Made by a program: the position numbers and the translations under genes. A stretch of DNA of 57,823 nucleotides from an uncultured Prevotellaceae bacterium (lineage in GTDB: Bacteria > Bacteroidota > Bacteroidia > Bacteroidales > Bacteroidaceae), in NCBI GenBank assembly GCA_900318795.1, contig ONLU01000020.1, positions 1-57,823 of the forward strand, read 5' to 3'. Below the pieces are notes generated by a model, which searched no databases, had not been told where the DNA came from, and saw only the letters and a list, made by a program, of their open reading frames with translations. Below are positions 1 through 6,696 of this stretch, in pieces (the first letter of the stretch is position 1; the number at the start of each line of letters is the position of its first letter).

Positions 1-16
1 ACTGAGCTATAACAGC
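1..16 (-). tRNA. 5' end of a tRNA cut by the window edge (probably tRNA-Thr)
   Basis: On the minus strand these bases read GCTGTTATAGCTCAGT, which fits an acceptor 5' strand, the TA linker and the start of a D arm. The rest lies outside the window. In Bacteroidota the Thr-Tyr-Gly set next to hpf is usually followed by a second tRNA-Thr and then tuf, so Thr(GGT) is the likely identity. The anticodon is not visible, so this is inference from order. Confidence 0.65.
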
Positions 17-24
17 GAGCTATG

Positions 25-97
25 AGCGGAAAACGGGGCTCAAACCCGCGACCCCCAGCTTGGAAGGCTAGTGCTCTATCAACTGAGCTATTTCCGC
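25..97 (-). tRNA. tRNA-Gly(TCC)
   Basis: The minus strand folds as a complete 73-base tRNA. The acceptor GCGGAAA pairs with TTTCCGC, followed by discriminator T. The anticodon loop CTTCCAA gives TCC (glycine), and the T loop TTTGAGC closes a GC-rich T stem. The CCA end is not encoded. It is the third tRNA after hpf, 25 bases from tRNA-Tyr, and is probably processed from one transcript with it. Confidence 0.95.
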
Positions 98-122
98 AAT
101 TCACATTCTTCCTCTCGGGAAG

Positions 123-205
123 TGGGTGGTGATGGATTCGAACCACCGAAGTCGAAAGACAACAGATTTACAGTCTGCCCCATTTGGCCGCTCTGGAAAC
201 CACCC
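123..205 (-). tRNA. tRNA-Tyr(GTA)
   Basis: The minus strand gives an 83-base tRNA with a long variable arm, as expected for a class II tyrosine tRNA in bacteria. Acceptor GGGTGGT pairs with ACCACCC, followed by discriminator A. The anticodon loop contains GTA within CTGTAAA, and the T loop is TTCGAAT. It lies between tRNA-Thr and tRNA-Gly in the hpf-tRNA cluster. Confidence 0.95.
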
Positions 206-239
206 TCAATGTTTTTGCTCCTTCTCAATCTTCTGCCAG

Positions 240-313
240 AGCCTCTTGTCGGATTCGAACCAACGACCCCGAGATTACAAATCACGTGCTCTGGCCAACT
301 GAGCTAAAGAGGC
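240..313 (-). tRNA. tRNA-Thr(TGT)
   Basis: A 74-base minus-strand tRNA. Acceptor GCCTCTT pairs with AAGAGGC, followed by discriminator T. The anticodon loop TTTGTAA gives TGT (threonine) and the T loop is TTCGAAT. It is the first tRNA downstream of hpf, about 100 bases from its stop codon, in the order Thr, Tyr, Gly seen in many Bacteroidota ahead of tuf. Confidence 0.95.
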
Positions 314-414
314 TTGCTCTAAGCATCCGCTCCCCGATTGGAGTCTTTATTATCGGAAAGCGGATGCAAAGGTAGGCATTATTTTTGAATTACCAAAACT
401 TTTCGAGGTTTTTT

Positions 415-714
415 TTATCTTTCACGCAATTTTTCCTTAAATTTCTGCAGTTGAACGCGCATAGAGTCGACACAAAGGTCGGTAGACTCCTCAAAAGTAT
501 CGCTTACCTTCTCTACGAAAAGTGTAGAACCTGGTACGGAAACCGTCAGGCTTACCTCCTTGTTCTGAGCGGTGGCCGGCTTGACTACTTTGCACTGTAC
601 CTCCACTTTCTGGATATCCTCAAATGATTTTTCCAACTTGGCGACCTTCTTTTCGATGAACGCCTGAAGCTTCTCAGTAGCGTCGAAGTGAATCGACTGA
701 ATCTTAATTTCCAT
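415..714 (-). CDS. hpf: Ribosome hibernation promoting factor (HPF/RaiA, short form)
   Basis: A 99-residue protein of the S30EA/HPF family, which binds the decoding centre of the 30S subunit and stores ribosomes as inactive dimers in slow growth. The sequence opens MEIKIQSIHFDATEKL, the first beta strand and helix of the fold, and later shows the amphipathic helix with the FVEKVSDTFEE region. The length is that of the short form, without the C-terminal dimerisation domain of long HPF. It lies 44 bases after the recombinase gene and just before the tRNA cluster, so translation-related genes share one transcript. Family call is firm; the exact HPF versus RaiA role is not resolvable here. Confidence 0.92.
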   Translation of the reverse strand: MEIKIQSIHFDATEKLQAFIEKKVAKLEKSFEDIQKVEVQCKVVKPATAQNKEVSLTVSVPGSTLFVEKVSDTFEESTDLCVDSMRVQLQKFKEKLRER

Positions 715-758
715 AATTACCTCCTGTTTTTAGTTAAAAGGGTAAATAATATATCACG

Positions 759-1643
759 CTAAGCCCTTGGATGGGCATTCTCATACACTTTTTTCAGCTG
801 CTCGAACGTCGTGTGGGTATAGATCTCGGTGGTGGCGACGCTCTCATGTCCTAACAGCTTGCGGACGCTCTCCAGCCCTGCCCCATTGTTCAGCATGGCG
901 GTGGCAAACGAGTGGCGCAGCACGTGCGGCGAGCGTTTCTTCAGCGTGGTCACCTTCGACAGATAGCGGTTGACGGTGGTCTCGACTTGCGATCTTGATA
1001 CCCGTCGCCCCTTGTCGTCGAGCAACAAGGCATCCTCCAGCTTCAGCGGTTGCTCGTCACGCTGTCGCATATACTCGCGCAGCGCCGTCTCGAGTTCTTC
1101 GCCAAAGGGAATGATACGCTGCTTGTTCCGCTTTCCCGTGACCTTCAGCTGGTGCGACACGAAGTCTACATCCCGGTCGTTCAGCCCCACTAACTCTGCC
1201 AGACGGATGCCCGTCTCATAGAATAATATTATAATGGTACGCGCGCGAAGGTCGGCATAGCTGTCTCCCCACATCTGCGGCAGGTCTATCAGCCGGTCCA
1301 TGTCTGCCTCGCGCACAAACTGGGGCAGCGGCTTCTGCTTTTTGGGGCCTTTCACCGTATGAGCCGGGTCATTGGCGACCAGCCCACGGGCGAGCGCAAA
1401 ACGAAAAAAGGAACGCACGGCACTCAACGAGTTGTTTACTGTTGATGCCATGTCGCCTTTATCCATCATGCTCTCCATCCAGTCACGGATGATGTCCGAG
1501 TCTACCGACTCCCACGAGAGATGACTTTCTCGATTTTTGAAGTACGATTCGAAGTCCCTGAGACTCTTCTCGTAGTTGCGCACGGTCAGTTCCGAACGGT
1601 TCCTCTCGTAACGCAAGTAGTTCAAAAAATCATCTATCATCAT
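759..1643 (-). CDS. xerC: Tyrosine site-specific recombinase, XerC/XerD type
   Basis: A 294-residue tyrosine recombinase of the size of XerC/XerD, which resolve chromosome dimers at dif. The N-terminal SAM-like core-binding domain covers roughly residues 1-90. The catalytic domain has all expected residues: R147 (in ETGIRLAEL), K171 (TGKRNKQR), H240 and R243 (HVLRHSFAT), H266 (GHES) and the nucleophile Y275 (EIYTHTT). The setting between rpsU and hpf is stable housekeeping context and not an integrative element, which favours the Xer role over a transposon integrase. Whether it is XerC or XerD cannot be settled from one copy. Confidence 0.88.
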   Translation of the reverse strand: MMIDDFLNYLRYERNRSELTVRNYEKSLRDFESYFKNRESHLSWESVDSDIIRDWMESMMDKGDMASTVNNSLSAVRSFFRFALARGLVANDPAHTVKGPKKQKPLPQFVREADMDRLIDLPQMWGDSYADLRARTIIILFYETGIRLAELVGLNDRDVDFVSHQLKVTGKRNKQRIIPFGEELETALREYMRQRDEQPLKLEDALLLDDKGRRVSRSQVETTVNRYLSKVTTLKKRSPHVLRHSFATAMLNNGAGLESVRKLLGHESVATTEIYTHTTFEQLKKVYENAHPRA

Positions 1644-1715
1644 ATTCGCTGCATCTTGTTTTCGGCAACGAATTTACGAAAATTTTCCGAAACTACCAAA
1701 TTTTCTCGTACTTTT

Positions 1716-1907
1716 TTACTCTTCGTTAGCACGCAGCTTCTGCACGTAGATGGCGTGTTCCATCTTCAGACGCTTCAGAACAGAGGGCTTGTCGAACTGC
1801 TGACGAGCACGGAGCTCCTTGATAACACCAGTCTTTTCGAACTTTCTCTTAAACTTCTTGAGGGCCTTCTCGATGTTCTCGCCTTCTTTTACGGGTACAA
1901 TAATCAT
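1716..1907 (-). CDS. rpsU: 30S ribosomal protein S21
   Basis: A 63-residue bS21 protein. It starts MIIVPVKEGENIEKALKKF, the typical S21 opening, and continues with the basic helices around FKRKFEKTGVIKELRARQQF. S21 sits near the anti-Shine-Dalgarno end of 16S rRNA; in Bacteroidota it helps mask that end, in keeping with the weak use of Shine-Dalgarno sites. It is the first gene of the rpsU-xerC-hpf-tRNA transcript and has a good promoter about 80 bases upstream. The length is normal for the family. Confidence 0.96.
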   Translation of the reverse strand: MIIVPVKEGENIEKALKKFKRKFEKTGVIKELRARQQFDKPSVLKRLKMEHAIYVQKLRANEE

Positions 1908-1986
1908 TTGTTTTTGATTTTAAATTTTAAATTGTTATTATGTTCTTTTTCACGCTCTCGGACACAGGTGCCACGAAAAGCGGGTG

Positions 1987-2018
1987 CAAAGTTACAACAT
2001 TTTCAGTAAACCGCCAAG
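1987..2018 (-). promoter_or_regulatory. Promoter for rpsU-xerC-hpf-tRNA
   Basis: On the minus strand there is a TAACTTTG -7 element (1987-1994) preceded after 20 bases by CTTG (2015-2018), matching the Bacteroidota primary sigma consensus TTTG-N20-TAnnTTTG. It lies about 80 bases upstream of the rpsU start. No competing element is seen in the spacer. Confidence 0.8.
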
Positions 2019-2068
2019 TTTTTGCCTAACTTTTTACGTCCTTGGCCTACTTTTTCAAATAAAATGAT

Positions 2069-2076
2069 TACCTTTG
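2069..2076 (+). promoter_or_regulatory. Promoter -7 element for the cyclophilin gene
   Basis: TACCTTTG, the phylum -7 element, ends 24 bases before the ATG at 2101. This placement rules out an upstream TTG start that would overlap the element, and supports the ATG at 2101. The -33 match (TTGG at 2042-2045) is three bases further away than usual. Confidence 0.65.
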
Positions 2077-2100
2077 CCGAGAATTAAAGCAACTACGGCA

Positions 2101-2772
2101 ATGAAAAAGACATTATTACTGGCTACGGCCCTCATGCTGGCCGTTACGGCATCAGCTCAGCGCAAAGAAGTCCTGCTGGAGACAACCGAGGGCAACATCC
2201 GCATTGCACTCTACGACGAGACACCCATCCACCGCGACAACTTCGTGAAGCTGGTCAAGGAGCAGACATACGACTCGCTGCTGTTCCACCGAGTCATCCG
2301 CGACTTCATGATACAGGCCGGCGACCTGAAGAGCAAACACGCCGAACCAGGACAACGCCTGGGCAGCGGCGAGTTGAACTACACCCTGGAACCTGAATTC
2401 CGTCTACCCCAGTTGTTCCACAAGCGAGGTGCCGTTTGCGCAGCTCGCGAGGGCGACAGGACCAATCCCGAACAACGTTCTGGCGCCTGTCAGTTCTACA
2501 TTGTCTGGGGCAAGCGCTACAGCGACATGGCTATCGGCAAGATGCAAGAACGGCTAGACGAAAAGACTGGAGGTCGTGTACAGCTGACTCCTGAGATGAT
2601 AGAAACCTACAAGACTGTTGGCGGAACACCCTGGCTCGACGGGCAGTACACTGTCTTTGGCGAGGTCGTGGAAGGATTGGATGTGGTAGACAAGATTCAG
2701 CAGTCAGCCACCGACGACTTCAACCGTCCCTACACCGACATCCGCATCCTGCACGCCACCGTCGTCAAGTAG
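2101..2772 (+). CDS. Periplasmic cyclophilin-type peptidyl-prolyl isomerase
   Basis: A 223-residue secreted cyclophilin that would catalyse cis-trans isomerisation of prolyl bonds during folding in the periplasm. It starts with a signal peptide (MKKTLLLATALMLAVTASAQ, no lipobox Cys). The cyclophilin domain follows, with TTEGNIRIALYD as first strands and the catalytic motif FHRVIRDFMIQAGD. A glutamine-bearing stretch (ACQFYIVWG) and the closing VFGEVVEGLDVVDKI strand are also present. An insertion (about residues 150-175, charged) between core strands is common in Bacteroidota homologues. The start is set by the promoter just upstream. It is monocistronic and followed by a repeat element. Confidence 0.93.
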   Translation: MKKTLLLATALMLAVTASAQRKEVLLETTEGNIRIALYDETPIHRDNFVKLVKEQTYDSLLFHRVIRDFMIQAGDLKSKHAEPGQRLGSGELNYTLEPEFRLPQLFHKRGAVCAAREGDRTNPEQRSGACQFYIVWGKRYSDMAIGKMQERLDEKTGGRVQLTPEMIETYKTVGGTPWLDGQYTVFGEVVEGLDVVDKIQQSATDDFNRPYTDIRILHATVVK

Positions 2773-2789
2773 ACACCTTAATGACAGTT

Positions 2790-2878
2790 ATGACAGATGA
2801 CAGTTTTTTGAATTTGGGAGCATAGAGAGTATAGTATTATAAAGGCGCACTGATTTTCAGAAAACTGTCATCTGTCAT
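2790..2878. repeat. Inverted repeat with TGACAGATGACAG arms
   Basis: Two perfect 18-base arms (ATGACAGATGACAGTTTT at 2790-2807 and its complement at 2861-2878) enclose a 53-base AT-rich loop. Each arm is itself a near tandem of TGACAG, and the pattern continues a little beyond both arms (ATGACAGTT on the left, TTGTCAT on the right). It lies 20 bases after the cyclophilin stop and may act as a terminator or 3' stabiliser. It also looks like a dispersed intergenic repeat. No coding potential is seen. Confidence 0.75.
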
Positions 2879-2956
2879 TTGTCATCGACCCGTTCAGGCT
2901 GCTGAAACGAATTCGCGCAGTTTGTGCTGAAAATCGGCTGAATTGGAGGGGCAAAA

Positions 2957-2988
2957 TTTGGAACTGCCTTGAAATTTTCGTACCTTTG
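2957..2988 (+). promoter_or_regulatory. Strong promoter with no intact gene behind it
   Basis: TTTG (2957-2960), a 20-base spacer and TACCTTTG (2981-2988) match the phylum consensus perfectly. Downstream there is only a purine-rich leader and two very short reading frames (3208-3276 and 3296-3370) before the next promoter at 3431. The promoter probably once served a now truncated gene, or makes a non-coding transcript. Confidence 0.7.
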
Positions 2989-3207
2989 CACCGTCAACAG
3001 GAAGAAGGATGCGGACGCACGCGGCGAAGGAGAATTTACTAATAGCCCTGAGAAAATTTACGCCCTGCCCAGCGCGTAAAATCGGGCGGCGGAAGGAAGG
3101 CAAAAAAGGGCAGAAAGGCAAGAAGCGGAAAAGGGTAAAAAGTCCTTACAAGCAAATGTTTAACTAAAAATCAAAGTATCTAACTGAAAACCGAAAAAGA
3201 AAGGACC

Positions 3208-3276
3208 ATGGCAATCAAAGTGGAGACAAACGGACGATTGCCGCGTCTTTGTTTTAGAGATTTGCAACACGTATAA
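3208..3276 (+). CDS. 22-codon open frame, possible leader peptide or fragment
   Basis: A short frame starting ATG GCA ATC AAA, preceded by a purine-rich AAAGAAAGGACC that could bind ribosomes, reads MAIKVETNGRLPRLCFRDLQ and ends two residues later. It has no recognisable domain. It sits downstream of the strong promoter at 2957 and 19 bases before the truncated signal-peptide frame. It could be a leader peptide or the broken start of a lost gene. Low confidence that it is translated. Confidence 0.25.
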   Translation: MAIKVETNGRLPRLCFRDLQHV

Positions 3277-3295
3277 CTTAAATTAGAAGAGAAAG

Positions 3296-3370
3296 ATGAA
3301 AAGAATGGCATTGGTCTGCCTGACGGCAACGATGATGGCGCTTGGCCGAGAAACGACAGGGTTTCGTTAA
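3296..3370 (+). pseudogene. Orphan signal peptide: truncated start of a secreted-protein gene
   Basis: The frame reads MKRMALVCLTATMMALG, a convincing Sec signal peptide (positive N-terminus, hydrophobic core, small residues), and then runs into RETTGFR and a stop. No mature protein follows in any frame. The most economical reading is that a deletion removed the body of a secreted-protein gene and left its promoter (2957), leader and first 17 codons. A genuinely short secreted peptide is the alternative. Confidence 0.4.
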
Positions 3371-3430
3371 ATAATCATAAATCTCGCACTCTTTACGCTC
3401 GCTCACGCGCGATATTAAAAAGAAAAAGCG

Positions 3431-3438
3431 TACCTTTG
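3431..3438 (+). promoter_or_regulatory. Promoter -7 element for the rplM operon
   Basis: TACCTTTG lies 236 bases upstream of the rplM ATG. The expected -33 position (about 3407) has no clear TTTG. The long distance leaves room for the structured leader at 3441-3605. A ribosomal protein operon with a weak -33 may rely on an additional activator, but this is not shown by the sequence. Confidence 0.65.
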
Positions 3439-3440
3439 CA

Positions 3441-3605
3441 GTCCGATTTGGGGAGAGACTTAGAATCCCCATGGAATCAGGGTGTGAATAGCGGCGTCTT
3501 TGGCCGGACGTGGTGGTTCGTGAATCGCTGGTTCGAAAGTCCCAAAAGGAACTAGTTTCCCGAGGGAGCGTGCGTTAGACTAACAGCCGGGAGTTAGACC
3601 TCGGA
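3441..3605 (+). ncRNA. Structured 5' leader of rplM-rpsI-rpsB-tsf, candidate autoregulatory RNA
   Basis: Between promoter and rplM the transcript can fold extensively. GTCCG (3441-3445) pairs with CGGAC (3505-3509) around a hairpin GGGGA/TCCCC (3450-3454, 3466-3470). CCGAGG (3560-3565) pairs with CCTCGG (3599-3604). Inside the latter, CTAAC (3580-3584) can pair either with the preceding GTTA or with the following GTTAG (3593-3597), two mutually exclusive hairpins. Ribosomal protein operons are often controlled by such leaders through binding of one of their products. I do not recognise this as a named family, and the binding protein is unknown. Confidence 0.5.
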
Positions 3606-3674
3606 TGTAGTTCTATGCGCGTACATATATTTATATTATAAACTGTTTTTTAGTAGTAAAATTTAATTTTAGAA

Positions 3675-4142
3675 ATGAACACTTTAAGTTACAAGACCGT
3701 TTCCGTATCAAAGGAAGCTGCTCGTGAGCAGAAGGAATGGGTGGTCATCGATGCTACCGATCAGGTGGTAGGTCGTCTGGCTTCAAAGGTTGCCAAGATC
3801 ATCCGCGGAAAGTACAAGCCCACCTTCACTCCTAATCAGGACTGTGGTGACAATGTCATCATCATCAATGCTGACAAGGTGGTATTCACTGGTAAGAAAG
3901 AGACCGACAAGATTTACACCCGCTATACGGGCTATCCTGGTGGTCAGCGTTTCAACACGCCTGCTGAACTGCGCAAGAAGCCCTTCGGTGTAGAGCGCAT
4001 TCTGAAGCACGCTGTCAAGGGTATGCTGCCCAAAGGTCCCCTCGGCCGCGCCCTGCTGAACAACCTCTATGTCTACAACGGCACAGAGCATCCCCATGAG
4101 GCTCAGAAGCCCAAGGCTATCGATATTAACCAGTACAAGTAA
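3675..4142 (+). CDS. rplM: 50S ribosomal protein L13
   Basis: A 155-residue uL13, an early assembly protein of the large subunit. Recognisable blocks are WVVIDATDQVVGRLASKVA near the N-terminus, the HAVKGMLPKGPLGR motif in the C-terminal half and the closing NLYVYNGTEHPHEAQKP. It is slightly longer than the 142 residues usual in Proteobacteria, with an extra N-terminal stretch. It is the first gene of rplM-rpsI-rpsB-tsf and lies behind a structured leader. The start ATG follows an AT-rich stretch without a Shine-Dalgarno site, as is usual in this phylum. Confidence 0.97.
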   Translation: MNTLSYKTVSVSKEAAREQKEWVVIDATDQVVGRLASKVAKIIRGKYKPTFTPNQDCGDNVIIINADKVVFTGKKETDKIYTRYTGYPGGQRFNTPAELRKKPFGVERILKHAVKGMLPKGPLGRALLNNLYVYNGTEHPHEAQKPKAIDINQYK

Positions 4143-4149
4143 GTTTAGA

Positions 4150-4175
4150 GTTTAAAGTTAAAAGTTTAAAGTTAA
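4150..4175 (+). repeat. Tandem word GTTTAAAGTTAA in the rplM-rpsI spacer
   Basis: Two perfect copies of GTTTAAAGTTAA (4150-4161 and 4164-4175), period 14, fill the 34-base spacer between rplM and rpsI up to the base before the rpsI ATG. It carries no recognised site. It is one of several low-complexity spacers of this kind in the window. Confidence 0.7.
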
Positions 4176-4176
4176 G

Positions 4177-4563
4177 ATGGAATACATCAATGCAATAGGT
4201 CGTCGCAAGAGCTCAGTAGCTCGCGTTTATCTGTCAGAAGGTACTGGCAAGATTACGATCAACAAGAAAGACTTGGAAGTATACTTCCCCTCAGCCATCC
4301 TGCAGTATGTGGTAAAGCAGCCCCTGAACCTGCTGGAAGTTGCTGAGAAATATGACATCAAGGCCAACCTCGACGGTGGTGGTTTCACGGGTCAAAGCCA
4401 GGCTCTGCGTTTGGCCATCGCTCGCGCACTGGTCAAGATTAATGCAGAGGACAAGAAGAACCTGAAAGACCATGGTTTCCTGACCCGCGATGCCCGTGAG
4501 GTTGAGCGTAAGAAGCCCGGTCAGCCCAAGGCTCGTCGTCGCTTCCAGTTCAGTAAGCGTTAA
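4177..4563 (+). CDS. rpsI: 30S ribosomal protein S9
   Basis: A 128-residue uS9. The N-terminus INAIGRRKSSVARVYLSEGTG and the very conserved end RRRFQFSKR are diagnostic; the C-terminal arginine-rich tail reaches into the peptidyl tRNA site of the ribosome. GGGFTGQSQALRLAIARAL is the central conserved block. The gene is 34 bases after rplM and co-transcribed with it, the usual L13-S9 pairing in bacteria. Length and motifs are normal. Confidence 0.97.
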   Translation: MEYINAIGRRKSSVARVYLSEGTGKITINKKDLEVYFPSAILQYVVKQPLNLLEVAEKYDIKANLDGGGFTGQSQALRLAIARALVKINAEDKKNLKDHGFLTRDAREVERKKPGQPKARRRFQFSKR

Positions 4564-4698
4564 AACTGGACACGTTTAGTATCTAAACTGGCGAGACTCT
4601 GGCTAGTACTGCTAGTAAGACTAATACAACTAGACTACTCGTCGGCTGATCAGACAAGATTAAAAAGAAAGTAAACAATTAAAAAAGAAAATCAAAAA

Positions 4699-5541
4699 AT
4701 GGCAAGAACTAATTTTGAACAGTTACTGCAGGCTGGCTGTCACTTTGGCCACCTGAAGCGTAAGTGGAATCCCGCAATGGCTCAGTACATCTACACCGAG
4801 CGCAACGGTATCCATATCATTGACCTCCATAAGACCGTCGTCAAGATTGACGAGGCTGCAGATGCACTCAAGCAGATTGCCAAGAGTGGCAAGAAGATTC
4901 TGTTCGTCGCTACTAAAAAACAGACTAAGGAAATCATCGCCGAGAAGGCTCAGAGCGTTGGTATGCCTTACGTGACAGAGCGCTGGCCGGGTGGTATGTT
5001 GACCAACTTCCCGACTATCCGCAAGGCCGTCAAGAAAATGGCGAACATCGACAAGCTGATGCAGGACGGTACCTATGCCAACCTGTCAAAGCGCGAGCTG
5101 CTGCAGGTAACCCGTCAGCGTGCCAAGCTGGAGAAGAACCTCGGTTCTATCGCTGACTTGACCCGTCTGCCCTCTGCCCTCTTCGTCATTGACGTATTGA
5201 AGGAGCAGATTGCCGTTCGTGAGGCTAATCGTCTGGGTATCCCCGTCTTCGGTATCGTAGATACCAACTCTGACCCCAAGAACATTGACTTTGTGATTCC
5301 CGCTAACGACGACGCAAAGGACTCAGTAGAGACCATTCTCTCTGCCTGCTGCGCTGCCATCAATGAGGGTATCGAGGAGCGCAAGGTCGAGAAGGCAGAC
5401 GAGAAGGCTGCAGACGCACAGGCTGATGCTGACGCAGAAGAGGCAAAACCCAAGCGTCAGGATCGCAAGCCCCGCAAGGCTGCAGAAGAGGCTCCCGTAG
5501 CTGAAGAGGCTGCTCCCGCTGCAGAAGAGGCTGCTGAGTAA
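4699..5541 (+). CDS. rpsB: 30S ribosomal protein S2
   Basis: A 280-residue uS2. Conserved blocks include GCHFGHLKRKWNPAM at the start, the IHIIDLHKTV strand, ERWPGGMLTNF and FVIDVLKEQIAVREANRLGI. Beyond the family core (about residue 225) there is a tail of about 55 residues rich in Ala, Glu, Asp and Lys, probably unstructured, that makes the protein longer than the 241 residues of E. coli S2. It follows rpsI by 135 bases and pairs with tsf, the near-universal rpsB-tsf order. The spacer before it contains copies of a CTAGTA word (4600-4637). Confidence 0.97.
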   Translation: MARTNFEQLLQAGCHFGHLKRKWNPAMAQYIYTERNGIHIIDLHKTVVKIDEAADALKQIAKSGKKILFVATKKQTKEIIAEKAQSVGMPYVTERWPGGMLTNFPTIRKAVKKMANIDKLMQDGTYANLSKRELLQVTRQRAKLEKNLGSIADLTRLPSALFVIDVLKEQIAVREANRLGIPVFGIVDTNSDPKNIDFVIPANDDAKDSVETILSACCAAINEGIEERKVEKADEKAADAQADADAEEAKPKRQDRKPRKAAEEAPVAEEAAPAAEEAAE

Positions 5542-5583
5542 TTAAAAGAAGTAAAAAGTAAACAAGGTAAAAAAGTAAAGATT

Positions 5584-6579
5584 ATGGCTATTTCAATAGA
5601 CGATATCAAGAAGCTTCGCGCTATGACCGGTGCCGGTCTTGCTGACGTAAAGAAGGCACTGACCGAGGCCGAAGGCGACTTCGACAAGGCTAAGGAACTG
5701 CTGCGTGAGCGTGGCCTGGCCATCGCTGCAAAGCGCAGTGACCGTGAGACTTCAAATGGTTGCGTACTCGTTAAGGCTGTCGACGGCTTTGCAGCCACTA
5801 TCGCCCTGAAGTGCGAGACCGACTTCGTAGCTAACGGTGCCGACTTCATTGGTCTGACTCAGAGCATCCTCGACGCTGCCATCGCCAACAAGTGCAAGGA
5901 CCTGGAGGCTGTGAAGGCGCTGACCATCAACGGACAGACTGCTCAGGATGCTGTTACACAGCGTTCTGGTATCACCGGTGAGAAGATGGAGCTGGACGGC
6001 TACCTGGTACTCGAGGGTGAGAACATCGAGGTTTACAACCACATGGGCAAGAACACCCTGTGCACCATGGTACAGCTGAACAAGCCCGCTGCCGAGATTG
6101 GTCACAAGCTGGCCATGCAGGTTGCTGCCATGAAGCCCGTAGCCCTGAACGCCGAGAGCGTTGACCAGAAAATTCTGGACGAGGAGTACAAGACTGCCGT
6201 CGAGAAGACCAAACTGGAGCAGGTTGAGAAGTATGTAGAGAACAAGCTGAAGAAGGCTGGCATCAATCCCAATCTGGTTGACTCTGAGGACCACATCGAG
6301 TCAAACATGGCTAAGGGCTGGCTCACTCAGGAGCAGGCTGACGAAGCTCGCAAGCTCATCGAGACCGCTAAGGCCGAGGGTGAAGCTCAGCTGAAGATGC
6401 CTATGATTGAGAACATTGCCAAGGGCCGTGTGAACAAGTTCCTGAAGGAGAACTGCCTGGTTGACCAGGAGTTCCAGTTCGGCGACGGCGACAAGGCTAC
6501 CGTCTCTCAGTGGCTTGCCCAGCAGGACAAGGAGCTGAAGATTGTAGACTTCAAGCGCTTCACGCTGGTTGCTGAGTAA
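5584..6579 (+). CDS. tsf: Translation elongation factor Ts
   Basis: A 331-residue EF-Ts, the nucleotide exchange factor of EF-Tu. The N-terminal UBA-like domain starts IDDIKKLRAMTGAGLADVKKAL, with the conserved TGAGLADVKKAL motif. The core dimerisation domain carries ETDFVANGADF (the residues that disturb the Mg site of EF-Tu). The C-terminal part contains the expected helical region. It is 42 bases after rpsB, the spacer being a string of AAAGTAAA-like words, and is closed by a terminator at 6605-6635. It is longer than E. coli Ts (283), mainly through the second core subdomain, as in other Bacteroidota. Confidence 0.97.
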   Translation: MAISIDDIKKLRAMTGAGLADVKKALTEAEGDFDKAKELLRERGLAIAAKRSDRETSNGCVLVKAVDGFAATIALKCETDFVANGADFIGLTQSILDAAIANKCKDLEAVKALTINGQTAQDAVTQRSGITGEKMELDGYLVLEGENIEVYNHMGKNTLCTMVQLNKPAAEIGHKLAMQVAAMKPVALNAESVDQKILDEEYKTAVEKTKLEQVEKYVENKLKKAGINPNLVDSEDHIESNMAKGWLTQEQADEARKLIETAKAEGEAQLKMPMIENIAKGRVNKFLKENCLVDQEFQFGDGDKATVSQWLAQQDKELKIVDFKRFTLVAE

Positions 6580-6604
6580 TCAAGAAGCAAACCATAAAGA
6601 AAGA

Positions 6605-6635
6605 GCAGAGGCACCAAGCGGTCTCTGCCCTTTTT
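6605..6635 (+). terminator. Intrinsic terminator after tsf
   Basis: GCAGAG (6605-6610) pairs with CTCTGC (6623-6628); an inner ACC/GGT closes an AAGC loop, with a two-base bulge. The stem is followed by CC and TTTTT (6631-6635). It ends the rplM-rpsI-rpsB-tsf unit 25 bases after the tsf stop. Confidence 0.85.
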
Positions 6636-6696
6636 CATATACGATGCCAAGCACTTATACGCGGAAGGTGCCAAACATCATGTTCTGAACCCACGC

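Noticed and set aside
759-1643. The tyrosine recombinase as integrase of a mobile element beside the tRNA genes
   Set aside because: Its size, motifs and fixed setting between rpsU and hpf fit a housekeeping Xer recombinase. No duplicated tRNA end or cargo genes are seen.
2894-3121. A 75-codon minus-strand frame in the spacer before rplM
   Set aside because: It covers a promoter on the plus strand, shows no family features and has no promoter of its own.
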